DNA from: Tricholoma matsutake | Lineage: Eukaryota; Basidiomycota; Agaricomycetes; Agaricales; Tricholomataceae | Direction of reading: 5' to 3' | NCBI GenBank assembly: GCA_026075535.2 | Contig: AP026539.1 | Coordinates: 1,860,001 to 1,924,000 of the forward strand | Length of the DNA: 64,000 nucleotides | Part shown: in pieces, positions 43,147 to 55,439 of the stretch | Layout of the letters: every line of letters starts with the position of its first letter | How positions within the stretch are numbered: the first letter of the stretch is position 1 | Notes under the pieces: model-generated | What the model saw: only the letters and a program-made list of their open reading frames with translations | What the model was told of the DNA's origin: nothing | Database searches by the model: none | Translations under genes and position numbers: made by a program

Positions 43147-44446
43147 CTATTTTTTTGGGTCTGCAGAGTCCAGCTTGGACTCAGTGACTGCTGCAGCATG
43201 AGCCTTGGCCGCTTTGGACTTCAGACAATTTCTGGCTCCATGTCCTTTCTTGCCACAGTAGAGGCAAAGTCCTTTTTTCATGCAGCATTCATGCTCATCT
43301 CTGGTTAGTTTACCATCTTTCCCCAACTTGTCAGAAATAGAATTCTTTGGCTTGTCCCCTCTGGAAGTTGTTCTTCGATCCAGAGGAGCTGCCAGATGAG
43401 GATTGGTTTGTGTGGTTAGTGCTGGACAAGGGCTGGGGTTTGGACTGAGTGTTACAGTTGGAATTAGAGCTAGGAGAACCTTTAGATTCCTTTTTCCCAA
43501 GGTGTGCAGGATTTCCAGGGGTCTTTGCTTCTAAGCAGATTTCTTCTTCCTGCATCCAATAGATGTTGTCAGCATCCTGAGCTTTAAGATGTAGGGATGC
43601 TAAGGTTTCGGGTTGTCCCCCCCACAGTACTTTTATGTGAAGGTGGAGTGGAAGACCTCGGAAGTACTGGTCATGAAGAGCAGCCTCATTCCAGTTGACC
43701 CAGGATGCCAGTTCCTAGAAGTCCACATTATACTTCACTATTTGTCCACCTTTCTTCATGGTGAGTTCTGAAAGGGCTTTCTCTGCATCCCCGACAGGGT
43801 CATGAGGACCAAAATTACCTTCCAACTCACTAAGGAATACCTCATAGTTCCACATCCAATGAGCAGAATTTGTTGGGTCATTGAGCCCAGGTTTAAACCA
43901 GCTAAAGGCTGACCCTTTGAGGTAGGAAAGGATGAACAGGATCTTCTTTTTGTCATAAGCAAAAACTTGAGGACAATCATGGAAATGAAGGTTGCACAAG
44001 ACTAGGAAATCCTGAAGTTTCCAGGGATTGGCCCCATCAAAAGTGTCAGGATCATGAATTTTGATTTTCTTGGTCTTGGGTGCTTGGCTCTGCCAGAGGG
44101 TTCAGAGACTATCCAAGAGGTCAAAGAGAGCATTGAGGAACCTATCTCCTGGGTCAGGATTTCCACCATTGGGAGGTAGAGGGTCAGCAGGGTTGTCAGG
44201 ATCAGGGTCATCCCTGGGGGCATCAGGACTGCTAGGGTTGTCAGGTCCACCAGGAAGTCCATCCTTTTTACCTGGACCTTCCTTGTTGAAGGGGTTAGAT
44301 TGCCCAACATTCTCTATGTACTCAAGTGGAGTTGTATTCCAAGGGGTCTCCAGAGGTTGAGACATGAGGTTTGCACTGATGGAGGGTGCTCCAGAACCAA
44401 TTTGCCTGAAGATGTTGGATGGTCTGGTGGATGCACCAAAAGTCAA
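43147..44446 (-). pseudogene. gag of gypsy array
   Basis: Minus strand from ATG 44446: MTFGASTRPSNIFRQIG, a Pro/Asp-rich DPDPDNPADPLPPNGGNPD stretch, then the capsid-like part (DTFDGANPWKLQDFLVLCNL, LSYLKGSAFSWFKPGL, FLSELEGNFGPHDPVG) and a CCHC knuckle CLYCGKKGHGARNC near the end. Stops: TGA after DLLDSL (fits lost CGA) and TAG after KYNVDF (does not). A frameshift occurs near 43330. Confidence 0.75.
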
Positions 44447-44609
44447 AGCATGCCTAGGGGAAGGAAGTATAGATTGGCGGATTGCTGATAAACCTGGTAC
44501 TGCACCAGCATGGCAGGAGTTTCTTGTAGTTCATTGAGTCTGTGACTCAGTGGGAGTCATAGGAGAAGATGGGATGGATTTGACAAGAGAAGTGAGAGTT
44601 TGTAAATAC

Positions 44610-45204
44610 TGTTAAGTACTGAGCTGGAAGGAAGTAAGTCGTTGGATTTCCAGTCATACCTGGACATTCAAAGTTGATGAGGGTGGATCGAGCAAGGCAG
44701 GGAACCTGACAGGAATCCGGGGCAGGGTTTACTTGATGTGCTGTACCAAGTGGGGGGGAACAGAAAGGACTTGGCTTCAACTTATAAGAAGTTTCACCCT
44801 TCTCCTCATCAAGTGTCCTAATTTCAAGACAAGGGTAAGGAGGATGATCAGAGGACCGGGGATATTCTGGAGAGGATGAGCAAAAGTTCAAGATAGACTT
44901 AGGAGAGTAGTTGGAGCATAATTGGGATGGAATTAAGTGGGAGACTTGGTTGATTTACAAACTGCTAATACAAGACAAAAGTAGCTAGCTTAAATACTAA
45001 AGGCTGGAGGCAATAGGAGTTTCTGAGGCTGTGATAATTGCAAACCAGCTTCTGAGACAGATCACCTGAAACCATTTCATTGAATTGGAAATGAGGGAAT
45101 TTCACCTCTAGGCAGTGCTGCTGATAGGAGGTGTGTGATGCAAGGCAGCCAGAAAGGGGGGTGGAAAACAATTGGAAATCTGGTCAAGAGAATCATCCTT
45201 GACA
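44610..45204 (-). repeat. Full LTR of gypsy array (595 bp)
   Basis: Matches 33368-34797 without its insert. It begins TGTTAAGTACTGAGC and ends CATCCTTGACA on the + strand. It is bordered on the right by GTATTTCCCTCTTAGTG, the same PPT-containing sequence that borders the 3' LTR, so this LTR once also served as a 3' LTR. Confidence 0.8.
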
Positions 45205-45382
45205 GTATTTCCCTCTTAGTGCTGAGCCTACAAGGCACATGAAGGTTTGAATCCAAATCAGGAAATTATTTCTTCTTTGTTGATTTTGATGGGGTTCCCA
45301 GGTCTTCTTCCTGTGATGCAAGGCAGCTGGAAAGGGGGGTGGAAAACAATTGGAAATCTGGTCAAGAGAATTGGTCTTGACA
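45205..45382 (-). repeat. 3' internal fragment plus partial LTR of gypsy array
   Basis: 45205-45313 repeats 34798-34895 (PPT and the beginning of the antisense gene region, to AGGTCTTC). 45314-45382 repeats the last 70 bases of the LTR (GCAAGGCAGC ... CTTGACA) and is followed by CAATG. This is what unequal exchange between tandem copies would leave. Confidence 0.7.
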
Positions 45383-45387
45383 CAATG

Positions 45388-45675
45388 ATTCCATGACAAT
45401 TTGCCTTCAAAAATCAAATATTCTCAATAATATGCAATCCAATCTCGGGCCAAAACAAGATGGATAGATGGTTCATCTACAACCTCAAGGTTAATAAGAC
45501 AAGAAAGCGGGCCCTGACCCATATCTGCATGAACAGGATAAGAGACACAGTTGCCACAATAGGGACCAAGAGAATTAGCCAATGCGAGAAACACCAGAAA
45601 GCTCATCAAAAGTGACGGCAATGCATTAGACTGAAGATAGTAATACTCATGATGGTAGACAACAACAATGAACAA
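45388..45675 (-). pseudogene. N-terminal part of the split hypothetical gene
   Basis: Minus strand: HEYYYLQSNALPSLLMSFLV, ANSLGPYCGNCVSYPVHADM, EPSIHLVLARDWIAYY. The last block resembles HxVLGRDWL of retropepsin-like hypothetical proteins in Agaricomycetes. It continues at 33362-32842 on the other side of the array. Confidence 0.45.
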
Positions 45676-46363
45676 GACAAAATCATGTCAGCTGACTGTC
45701 GTTAGCCAATCAACATTCAAAAATATCCCTCAATGATCATCAATTGATCAAAACCAATCAACTGACTGCAGACAGCCAATCAGGATGTGATTCATAATTC
45801 TTGAGCATCTGGTAAGTGAGAGATCTCTGTGGCTTCATGCCCCAAAACCCACTACTAATGTAGTGGGAATATAACTTACTGACAAGCTGTGGCCTGATGG
45901 CCTGGCTTTGGCTTTTCAAACATGCAAGCCAGGCCAAAACCACTATGAAGCTGTCATCATGGCTTGGCTTGGCTCAGCCTATTTGGGCCTGGCTTGGCTC
46001 GGCTCATGGTTTGAGGCTGGGCCAAGCACAGCACTAGTCTAGATAATTAACTCGTTAATCTAGATAGGGCCAGGGCCCATAACCTATTGGGATTAAGGCT
46101 CCAACTGTTTAGTTTATGTTTACTCAACAAAGGCCAAGTATACATAAACAGTAGTCTAAATGGTATAACCATCTATATACTGTTTAATAAACAGTATATA
46201 CACAGTTAAAATATTAATATTTGACAAAAAGTGTTGGAGGTTTTTATTGAGCTAACTAACAACCCTCACGTGAAGCGAGGGGCCACAAAAGTAGGGGCCA
46301 CAAAAATAATTAATGATAGAAACAAAAAAAAACTTGCATTTTTTGCAGGGAAGGCTGCCCCAC
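45676..46363. other. GGCTTGGC-rich zone and AT-rich spacer, no gene
   Basis: 45888-46032 is dense in GGCTTGGCTC/GGCCAAGC words on both strands and ends GGGCCAAGCACAGCACTA, which looks like one end of another hAT-type element; the other end was not found. At 46040-46070 an imperfect palindrome CTAGATAATTAACTCGTTAA is seen. Confidence 0.35.
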
Positions 46364-47211
46364 TGATGATACTCAACCAGGAAACCCAAACAAAACCCAC
46401 TATAAGGGCTTGAATGGTATAATGCTAGTTAGAGGAAGGTTGCAAGGTGGTACTAAATATCACCGCTGTAAACCAAGGGTATGAAAAACGACTCTAGAGG
46501 GTGTGCGATGAAGTTCAATGAGGTTCAAAAGTATTCAAAGTGTTGCGATGATGTTCAAGAGAAGTTCAATAACAATCGACAGCATACAAAGTGCTGTGAT
46601 AGCATTTGAGGGAAATTTAATGAAGTTCAAAGAGTGTGCAATGAAGTTCGATGATGTTCAAAAGTATTCGAAGAGGTGCGATGATGTTCGAAGAAATTTG
46701 AAGGCCTTTATATAAGATGAAGACACTTTTGACAGTGGCTGAGGATAGACTATAAGGATATAGAAAGGTGTCGAGAGAGGATAGACGATATGTGATAGTT
46801 TTGAGGAGCTAGTACAAGGAGTTCGAGGAAATTCAACATAAAACACTGAACTTCGAGACTAAGTCGAGATGCTTGGACTCAAGAGAATGGCTCTTAAATC
46901 AGACAATTGGTGTGAGAGGACAATATATTCTGTCTTTCTAAGTAGCTAGTACAAGGCTATATATGTTTGGGAGAAGTGATACTAAAAAGGAAATAAAACA
47001 TGAGGAATACATGAGGCAAGATATAAAACAATAGAGAATCTTTGCAAATCATAGAATAAATGAAAGAAGATAAGAAGGGAAATGTCTAGAGGCATGATTT
47101 ATCACTGGTACCTGTCCCCATTGATCCAATATCATCAAGATGTCAAAGCACCACAATCACATCCTAATATCCCATCATTGTGTCTCCTCATGTCTGGTGG
47201 TGCTCAATATG

Positions 47212-47613
47212 TGTTAGAAAACCACCCCATTACCTAATAAAATTTCATTTTTATTTTATTATGTCAAATTACGCTACATGATGCCAAATGATGCTACACT
47301 TTGATAGCATGAGAATTTTATTTTGCACTCATCAATATGTATGCACATGTACGAGTGTGTTGGTAACAACAATGTACAATATATGTAACATAGTATATAA
47401 ACCCTAAATATACACCTAGGGGACCCCAGTTGTGTTCTCTTAGGTATTCCACCTACGTTTTCAGTGTGAAAGGCCTTTCTCAACCAACTCATCTATTAAT
47501 AACCCCTCACATCAAAACCATCAATTCCCCCATCATGAGCCTGGATCCCACCCCCTTCTTGTAGAGAGAACCCACATGGTCTTAGCTAGCAGATAGTGGG
47601 TGTCGCCCTAACA
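47212..47613 (+). repeat. Left LTR (402 bp)
   Basis: TGTTAGAAAACCACC to GTCGCCCTAACA. Many of its differences from the right LTR are CG against TG or CA. Confidence 0.9.
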
Positions 47614-48110
47614 GAAGAACACAACTTTCCATATCAGTGCACCTTCTCTTACTTGTGCATACATCATTGTTTCACCACACCACATCTGATTACTCATCCT
47701 TTCGGCATGAGCTGGAAGTGCTTGTATATACATAATCTACCTTTTCTTTCATAAGCCAACGCCAGGCCTCGCCTTACATTGTGACTGCCAGTGATCAAGA
47801 GGCAGTGCTTGTCATTAGGACAGCTGCAACCAGACAACCGATTGGATCTGGTTTAGTTATGATTTACATCACTCTATTCAGATGACTATTCTAGTTACCA
47901 GCTGAATTCAGTGTTATTTCCGAGATCAGGCACTGTTGGAAGGGTTATTGATCTGAAGTGTCAAATTAGGCGCCTGGTGAACAACGAACAAATGACGAAC
48001 CATTGATGAACAATTGACAAATGATCACATGACCCTTAAATGTTTGGAGAGGTCCCAAAGAACCAATCTTGAATTTGTCGAAGAAGTGATTCATCACAGA
48101 TTTTACAATT

Positions 48111-49208
48111 ATGTCTGAACCTTCAACTTCTAATCCCAGCCCTAATCCTGTTCCCACACCAGCACTAGAGGCAAAAATTGATGTGCTTACAGTGCAAATG
48201 TCCCAATTAGTGTCAGTGTTGGCAGCATCACAGCCCAGACAAGCGGAAGTACAGCCAGAGACAACAGGAGAAAGAGATGATGAGATGGAGGAGATGGTGG
48301 AGTGGATGTTGCAGGAGGATGAGACGGCAGAGAAATTCCAAAATGGAAAAGCATGCTTACCTAAGTATGTGCCCCCACAAATCTTTGATGGTACCATGGA
48401 GAATACAAAATCCTTCATCAGCTCTAAAGTATTGTACATCCATTGGAGGAAGCCAGAGTTTCATACAGCCGAGTCTAGGATTATGTTTGCTCTCTCATAC
48501 ATTCAGGGGAGGAAAGCACAGTTCTGGAGAAACAAGGCTATTAATCAAATTGCTGCAGGAAATAAACCATTTGCAACCTTCAAGGAATTTCTGGAGAGAT
48601 TGGAGGCACAGTTTGGAGACCCTAATCCAAAGGTGACAGCCAATGCTAAATGAAAGACCATGTGCCAAGGTTCCCTAATGGCAGATGAATTTATTTTGCA
48701 GTTCAAAGCAGAAGCTTCACAAACGGACATGGGAGAAGCCACATTGGTAGAGTTTTTGAAAGCAGGATTAAATCCCTCTTTATTCAAGTCTATCTACCGA
48801 CTACCTTCTATGCCAGAGAAGTTGGATGAGTGGTATAATTGGGCAATGCACCTTGACCGGCAATATTGGCAGGAACAGGCGGAGTCAAAGTTGATGTATG
48901 GAAGTAGTAAATTTGGAAAGTCATCAGGAGGAAAGTCCAAGAAAGGAAAGGTGCCTCAGGCACAAGCTCCAAGGGCACAGCCACTGGCCATGCCAGTGAC
49001 ACCTATAGTTACAGAGTCAGCAGCACCAGCCGAGGCAATGGAGGTTGATCAAGCAGGGAGACGAGCCCCACTTAAATGTTTTAACTGTGGGCAGTTAGGA
49101 CACATTTCTAGGAATTGTAGGCAGAAAAGAAAGATTAGGGAAGCTACAATTGAGGAAGTGAAGCCGGAGGAAGGCAAGCAGAAGAATTTTGTGGAAGAGT
49201 CCCAGTGA
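48111..49208 (+). pseudogene. gag of older gypsy element
   Basis: ATG 48111 (MSEPSTSNPSPNPVPTP). Capsid-like part with PPQIFDGTMENTKSF, RIMFALSYIQGRKAQFW, FKEFLERLEAQFGDPNPK, LVEFLKAGLNPSLFKSI; CCHC knuckle CFNCGQLGHISRNC (about 49078-49119). One TGA at 48651-48653 in NAK-KTMC fits a lost CGA. The frame ends at 49206-49208; pol opens at 49205 in the -1 frame. Confidence 0.85.
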
Positions 49209-52200
49209 AGGTTTCCTCATTGGTGACCCAGAATCGTTACAATGTATTAGTATCCGAGGAAACCCAGAGCAAATCAGAAAAGGAAATCAAGGAGGAGTAC
49301 AACCGTTCTGAATCATGTGACGAAAAGGAGTACAACTGTTGTCAATCATGTGGCAAAGAAAATTGTCACACATCATTTCTGAAAACCCCTAAATTCTTTA
49401 TTCACTCTGTGCGAATAGAACCTGAAATCACCTTGACTGTGCGACTGAAGACAGTGGACATGCATGCAGCTATTGATGTGGAAGCATTACTTGATAGTGG
49501 TGCTACAGGATTATTCATTAATCAGTCCTTAATTACAGGAAACGGTATTAACACACACAAGCTGGCGCAACCTATAATGGTGTACAATATTGACAGAACA
49601 GTCAATTGTGGAGGAACTATCAAGGAGGAGGTGACTATGGTCCTAAAGTATCAGGAGCATCAGGAGCAAGCAGTATTCAAAGTGTGCGATCTTGGGAAAA
49701 CCAATCTAATAATAGGATGTCCATGGTTACAGAAGCATAATCCCAAAATTGATTGGAAAACTGGGAAAGTACAAATGACTCGTTGTCCTAAGGAATGTTG
49801 TATGGGAGGAAGATGAAGAAGGAAAAAAGGAAAAAGAAAGAAAAAGAATGTCTGAGAAAGTATTCTGTTACGATGGAGGAAGTGGAGGATGAGGAAATGC
49901 CAAATGAGGAAGTTCCGGTCATGATCAAGAAAGAAGAGCAGAAGCAAACCTTTAGAGCAATTCATGGAGGACAGTCATGGGACAAGAATATCATGAAGGT
50001 GGAGAAGCCAGTGGAGGAATGGGTGCCAAAAGTGTATCATGAATATCTGTCAGTGTTCCAGAAGAAGGAGTCTGAGCGAATGCTGGTGTGGAAGCCATGG
50101 GATCATGCGATTGAGATGAAGCCAGGGTTTGTGCCAAAGAAGTCGAAGGTATATCTGTTATCTCTGATGGAACAACAAGAAGAAGTGGATGCATTCCTGA
50201 AGGAGCAATTGCGCAAAGGATACATATGACCTTTGAAATCACTGCAGACATCACCAATATTCTTCATGCCAAAGAAAGACCAAAGGAAGAGGATGTGTAC
50301 AGATTATAGGTATCTGAATGAGTGGACAGTGAAGAATGCATACCCCCTGCCATTGATCTCAGAAATAATTGACAAGGTGGGAAAAGCCAAGGTCTTTAGA
50401 AAATTGGATTTATGATGGGGATACAATGATGTATGAATAAAGAAAGGAGATGAGTGGAAGGCCGCATTTGCCATGCATCAAGGATCCTTCAAGCCACTTG
50501 TCATGTTTTTTGGGATGACTAATAGTCCCCCGACCTTTCAAAATATGATGAATGACATTTTCAAGGACGTAATAGACAAAGGCGTGGTAATAATATTTAT
50601 TGACGACATTCTGATATTCATGGAGGATGAAGAGAATCATGAGGCGATAGTGCAGGAGGTGTTACAGAGGTTGGCGGAGAATGATCTATTTTTGAAACCA
50701 GAGAAGTGTGTGTTTGGGGCAAGCGAGATCAAGTTTCTAGGATTATTGATCGGCCCTGACGGTATCAAAATGGATCCGATCAAGGTACAGGCGATCACAG
50801 ATTGGCCTGCACCCACCCGTGTCAAGGAGGTTCAAGCCTTCTTGGGACTCGCAAATTATTATCGTCGCTTTGTGCACAATTTTTCTAAAATTGCCACACC
50901 CTTACATAACCTTACGCAAAAGGGAGTAGTATGGAGGTGGGGAGAGCAGCAGCAGACAGTGTTTGAGGAGTTGAAGAGAAAGTTTGTGGAGGGGCCAATA
51001 TTAGCCCCAGTGGATTTCACACACCCTTTACAAGTGGAATCAGATGCATCTGATTTTGCTACTGGAGCAGTATTATCAATGCTGTGTGAAGATGACAAAT
51101 GGCATCCTTGTGCATATTTGTCCCGAGGGTTAAATGATGTGGAGAGGAATTATGATGTGCATGACAAAGAGATGTTGGGGATAATACAAGCATTGGAGGC
51201 ATGGAGGCATTATTTGGAGGGATGTATGCATCAGATTGAGATCTGGATGGATCATCAAAATCTGCAATACTTCATGTCCGCTAAAAAACTTAATCACTGG
51301 CAAGCACATTGGGCACTATTCCTATTGTGTTTCAATTTCACTTGGTCCACAAAGTGGGAAGCTTAACGAGGAAAGCAGATGCATTATCCAGATGTATTGA
51401 TCATAAAAGGGGGGTGGAGGAGGACAATAAAAATGTTACCTTACTCAAACCCGAATACTTTCGCATTTGCGCTATGCATCAAGGGCATTTATTAATAGAT
51501 AGCTCGGAAATGGAAATGTTGTCTAAAATTAGACAATGTTCAGAAATGGATGATGAAGTAGTGGAAGCCATGAAAGCTCTGAAGGGAGAGAAGAAAGGTA
51601 ATATTAAAGGAGATAAATGGGCTGAGGAACAAGGGTTGGTGTTGTTTCGAGGAAAAGTGTATGTACTGAAGGATCAGGATTTGCGAAGGGAGATCGTCCA
51701 GTTACATCATAATACGCTGACTGCCGGACACCCAGGAAGATGGAAGACATTGGAATTAGTAATGAGAAATTATTGGTGGCCCAGAATTTCAAAGTATGTG
51801 TTGGGGTATGTGGATGGATGTGATACGTGCATGAGGGGGAAGAAATTTCCAGAAAAACCTGCAGGAAATTTAATGCCGAACCCTATACCTAAAGCACTGT
51901 GGTGAGATATATCTGTGGATTTTATTACCAGATTACCCGAGGCTCAAGGGTATGATGCAATATTCGTAGTATGCGACCACTTCACAAAGGAGGTCCATAT
52001 TATTCCTACTACTACAGAAACCTCATCATTAGGCTTGGCATGCCTCTATCTAAATCAGGTATGGCGGTTACATGGGTTACCCGATACCATTATCTCTGAT
52101 TGCGGACCACACCACAATTTGCTTCTGCATTTATGCAAGAACTGAACAACATATTGGGAATTCAAACTAAACTATCTATGGCATATCATTCGCAGACTGA

Positions 52201-53056
52201 TGGGCAGACAGAGAGAATGAACCAGGAGTTGGAGCAGTACCTATGTATGTTTGTCAACTACCAACAAACTGACTGGCCTGAATGGCTGGCAATTGCCAAA
52301 TTTTCCCACAATAACAAATTCCATTCGGCTACTCATATGTCACCCTTTTTTGTGAATTATGGATATCATCCTCACATGGGAGTAGAACCCAGAAGGGAAG
52401 TCAAAGTACAGTCGGTAGAAGACTTTGTATCTAAGATGCAAAAGGTACAAGAAGAAGCAGAGGTGGCATTGAAGAAAGCACATGATGACATGATGCAACA
52501 TGTGGATCGTACTTGAGCATGCACTCCAGAGTACAAAGTTGGTGACTTGGTGTGGCTAAGTACCAAGGACCTGAATATTCCGCGACCTTCAAGGAAACTT
52601 ACGGAGAAACAAGTTGGCCCATATGCAATCTCTAACACCTAATGTGGTAGTGCTAAAATTACCCCAATCATTCAAGATTGATCCCAAGATTAATGTATCC
52701 TGCCTACGCCCTTACTGCCCACCCACTATTCCTGGCCAACAAACTACTCCACAACCTCCAATAATAGTAGAAGGTGCTCCAGAATACATAGTTGAAGAAA
52801 TTCTAGACTCATGTCTTCGACAGAACAAATTGGAGTTCTTAATAAAGTGGAAAAACTATACTGACAAAAATAATTCGTGGGAACCCAAAGAGAATTGTAA
52901 GCAAGCATGTAACGTGATTGCCCAATTCTTTAAACGTAATCCAAATGCTCTGCGTCGCATTGCAAGAATGGTGTATGAGGGGATGAAATTCCAGCCTTAC
53001 CAAAATTTCACAGAGGGGACAGACATAATATTTTCTTGCCTGGAAGTCGAGGCATA
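49205..53056 (+). pseudogene. pol of older gypsy element
   Basis: Protease ALLDSGATGLFIN (about 49484-49522). RT with [40 protein letters not shown] and catalytic FIDDILIF (about 50599-50622). RNase H ESDASDFATGAVLSM. Integrase LHHNTLTAGHPGRWKTLEL, HSQTDGQTERMNQELEQY. Chromodomain FLIKWKNYTDKNNSWEPKEN. Frame changes near 49800, 51340, 52100 and 52610. TGA at 50227, 50413, 50437, 51903 and 52514 each replace an expected Arg. Ends at TAA 53054-53056; the tract AAAAGGGAGGTAA precedes the right LTR. Confidence 0.85.
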
Positions 53057-53068
53057 AAAGGGAGGTAA

Positions 53069-53470
53069 TGTTAGGAAACCACCCCATTTCCTAATAAAAT
53101 TTCATTTTTATTTTATTATGTCGAATTATGCTACATGATGCCAAATGACGCTACACTTTGATAGTATGAGACTTTTATTTCGCATGCATCAATATGTACA
53201 TGCATGTATGAGTGCGTCAGTAACAATAATGTACAATATATGTAACATAGTATATAAACCCTAAATATATGCCTAGGGGACCCCAGTTGTGTTCTCTTAG
53301 GTATTCCACCTACATTTTCAGTGTGAAAGGCCTTTCTCAACCAACTCATCTATTAACAACCCCTCGCATCAAAACCATCAATTCCCCCATCACAAGCGCA
53401 GATCCTGCCCCCTTCTTGTAGAGAGAACCCACATGGTCTTAGCTAGCAGATAGTGGGTGTCGCCCTAACA
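53069..53470 (+). repeat. Right LTR (402 bp)
   Basis: TGTTAGGAAACCACC to GTCGCCCTAACA, followed by ATATG. Confidence 0.9.
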
Positions 53471-53883
53471 ATATGTGATGCCCTAACTCTTACAAGGTGT
53501 GCTGCATGTATCCGAAGGGTGGTGTGATAGGTGTACAGCAGCCAAAGGCATTCGAAGTGCTGTGAAGTTGTTTGAAGCTGTTTGAAGTTGTTTGAAGTTG
53601 TTCAAGATTGTTCAAAGTGGATCGAAGTAGTTTTGGAGCAGTGTTGCAGGGTTCATAGGGGTTGGGAGTGTGTGTGTTGATGTGTCAATGCCTCTGGAGA
53701 CGTTCCCAGAGCTTAGAGCACACAGTGGACCTATCATCCTCCCCCTTACTGAAATCCTGACTGTCCCAGTCAGCCGATCGGAGTCACATGCGAAATGCAT
53801 GATCGTGTTGAAGCTGTAAACAAACTCGAAAACTTCTCGCTCTCCTTCCTCCACCTCTAAACTCTCAATACTAGCTTTTGGTT

Positions 53884-55184
53884 ATGTCTCTCCTTGCCAA
53901 ACTCAATACTGAAGTCCTCGAATATGCCAAATCGATGCCAGATTGCGGTGTCGCAGAAGACCTCAACTTTGAAGTGTGGGGGAAAGGGTTTTGTGAGAAG
54001 ATGGTAAGTTTTTTGATTCTTATTCAATATTCGGATTCTAAAGTGATATGTTCAGGCAGAATATGACAAATTGGTGGATGATTTGGGCAAAGAGTGCGAC
54101 TTGACCATGCAACAGGTTGTTGAAGAGGTTTTCGAGCTGTTCAAACCAATGGCTCGATGTGAATGGCTTTTGTGGGTGAGGACTTCTTGTTTGCAGATCT
54201 GAGTGAGCAGGTGGAGTGAGAGCAAAGGGAAGATGAAGCGAGACAAGTTTGGGAGGAGGAGGAGGAGGCTCACAGGGCAGAGGAAGATGTGAAGAATGCA
54301 AAGATCGAGGCTCAGAGGGGGGCATTAGGAGACACTCGAAATGCAGCTCTTGCTGCATTTTGTGCTAAAACTTTGTTGAAGGAGGAGCTGCAGTGACAAA
54401 ATGCGGACCTCGCAGCAGAAGCACAAGCGATTGAGAGGCTAGAGGCTGGAGAGGAGGATGAGGAAGAAGATTTGGGAAGGTTGCCAGTAATCAGGATTGG
54501 GAAGTGTAAGGTAGTGGAGATCGAGGGAGGCGAGGATGATGAGGACGAGATTGTCAAGGATGAGGTAGAGAGCAAGTGGAGGAGGTTCACTGAGGGCGGA
54601 CTTCTCAACTTTGAAGACCCGGTGAGTTTTTGCTTTGTTTTCGAAGGGTTTTCAGAGTGCTAATCAATGTTGTAGTGCAATCAATGTGCTAGGATGATAT
54701 CCCAGCCATCGTGCGTTGTCAAGGAGGGAGCCCCGAAGTGCACAAAGTGCACTCAGGCAGCGCAGGGGTGCTACTGGGAAGGGGTCTTGAGGTGGGGACT
54801 TCGCAAAGGCAAAGTGAGAAGATTCAGGGTTGCAAAACCAGATTCGTGCCCAAAACCAGGTACGAAACTCATTTGATATAATCTCGTAGTGTATGCTAAC
54901 CTATTTCCGGATTGAAAGTACCTCGAATTCATGTCATGGGTCCCGTCGCCAACATCGAACCAGTCACAGGCCCTTTGAAACCATTGAAGGAGAAAAAGAG
55001 GTCATCGAAGGGAAAGGGAAAGGCAAAAGCAAAAGTATCGCATAGTTTTGAAGAGGGTGAGGATGTTGATGAGGAGGTCGTGACTCATCGTCCATTCCTG
55101 GCAACATGGTTGGCAGAGTTGAAGGTCAAAATGGAAGTCTTGTGCAGGCAGATAGAAGTGGTGGAGGAGATGTTGGAAGAGTAG
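53884..55184 (+). pseudogene. Antisense accessory gene of the 1.1-kb-LTR retroelement (coiled coil, Cys motif)
   Basis: Starts at ATG 53884 (MSLLAKLNTEVLEYAKSM). Introns: 54004-54055 (GTAAGT to TTCAG), one beginning GTGAGT at about 54622 and ending TTGTAG at about 54675, and one from GTACGAAAC (about 54860) to GAAAG (about 54918), the last two with GCTAAT/GCTAAC branch sites. Protein order: short conserved N-terminus, long Glu/Ala-rich coiled coil (QVWEEEEEAHRAEEDV), acidic stretch, CNQCAR ... SCVV ... CTKCTQAAQGCYW Cys motif, Lys-rich stretch, and a C-terminal helix (MEVLCRQIEVVEEMLEE). Two TGA codons (about 54217 and 54394) fit lost CGA. It runs opposite to the integrase relic and ends 250 bases from it. 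Confidence 0.6.
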
Positions 55185-55439
55185 AAGTTTTTGTCGTTCT
55201 TTCTGTTTTATAATTTAGATTTTTTGTGAGTCTCAAAAGTAGCAATAAGAAAAGTAAGAAGGAAAAGAAAGAAGAAAAGAAAAAAAAAGGAATAAGGGAA
55301 AGGCTCAGTAGATCATCATGGCCAAAAAACCCTTTTGGAGTTTGCACGACCACGCTACAATGCAATATCGTGACTTGTATTGTACACTAAAAGAAATTGA
55401 GGTCATAGAAAAGTGATTGTGAACAAAGAAAGGGGATAA

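Larger units (their letters stand above)
33368..45382 (-). mobile_element. Ty3/gypsy array (three LTR copies) with nested elements
   Basis: A minus-strand gypsy element flanked by CAATG on both sides. In its own direction: partial LTR (45382-45314), about 110 bp of 3' internal sequence ending in a PPT, full LTR (45204-44610), gag (44446-43147), protease (42946-42606), RT/RNase H (40387-39130), a deletion removing most of RNase H and integrase, the integrase C-terminus and chromodomain (39128-36847), a gene on the opposite strand (34931-36816), and the 3' LTR (34797-33368). Nested inside are two hAT-type elements and modular element A. Confidence 0.8.
47212..53470 (+). mobile_element. Ty3/gypsy chromodomain element, older copy
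   Basis: 6,259 bp with 402-bp LTRs (47212-47613 and 53069-53470), beginning TGTTAG and ending CTAACA, and a 5-bp duplication ATATG (47207-47211, 53471-53475). The LTRs differ at about 31 of 402 positions by eye, mostly transitions, so it is older than the marY1-like element. Order gag, protease, RT, RNase H, integrase, chromodomain. An uninterrupted copy of its target lies near 62790. Confidence 0.9.
46364..53736 (-). repeat. LTR of 1.1-kb family (copy 2), split by gypsy element 47212-53470
   Basis: The + strand begins TGATGATACTCAACC at 46364 and ends GTGGACCTATCA at 53736. Without the insert and one duplicated ATATG it is about 1,109 bp and matches 62546-63636 in opposite orientation. The sequence after 53736, read on the minus strand, is the purine tract AGTAAGGGGGAGGA, so this is a 3' LTR of a minus-strand element whose internal part lies at 53.74-55.93 kb. 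Confidence 0.8.
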
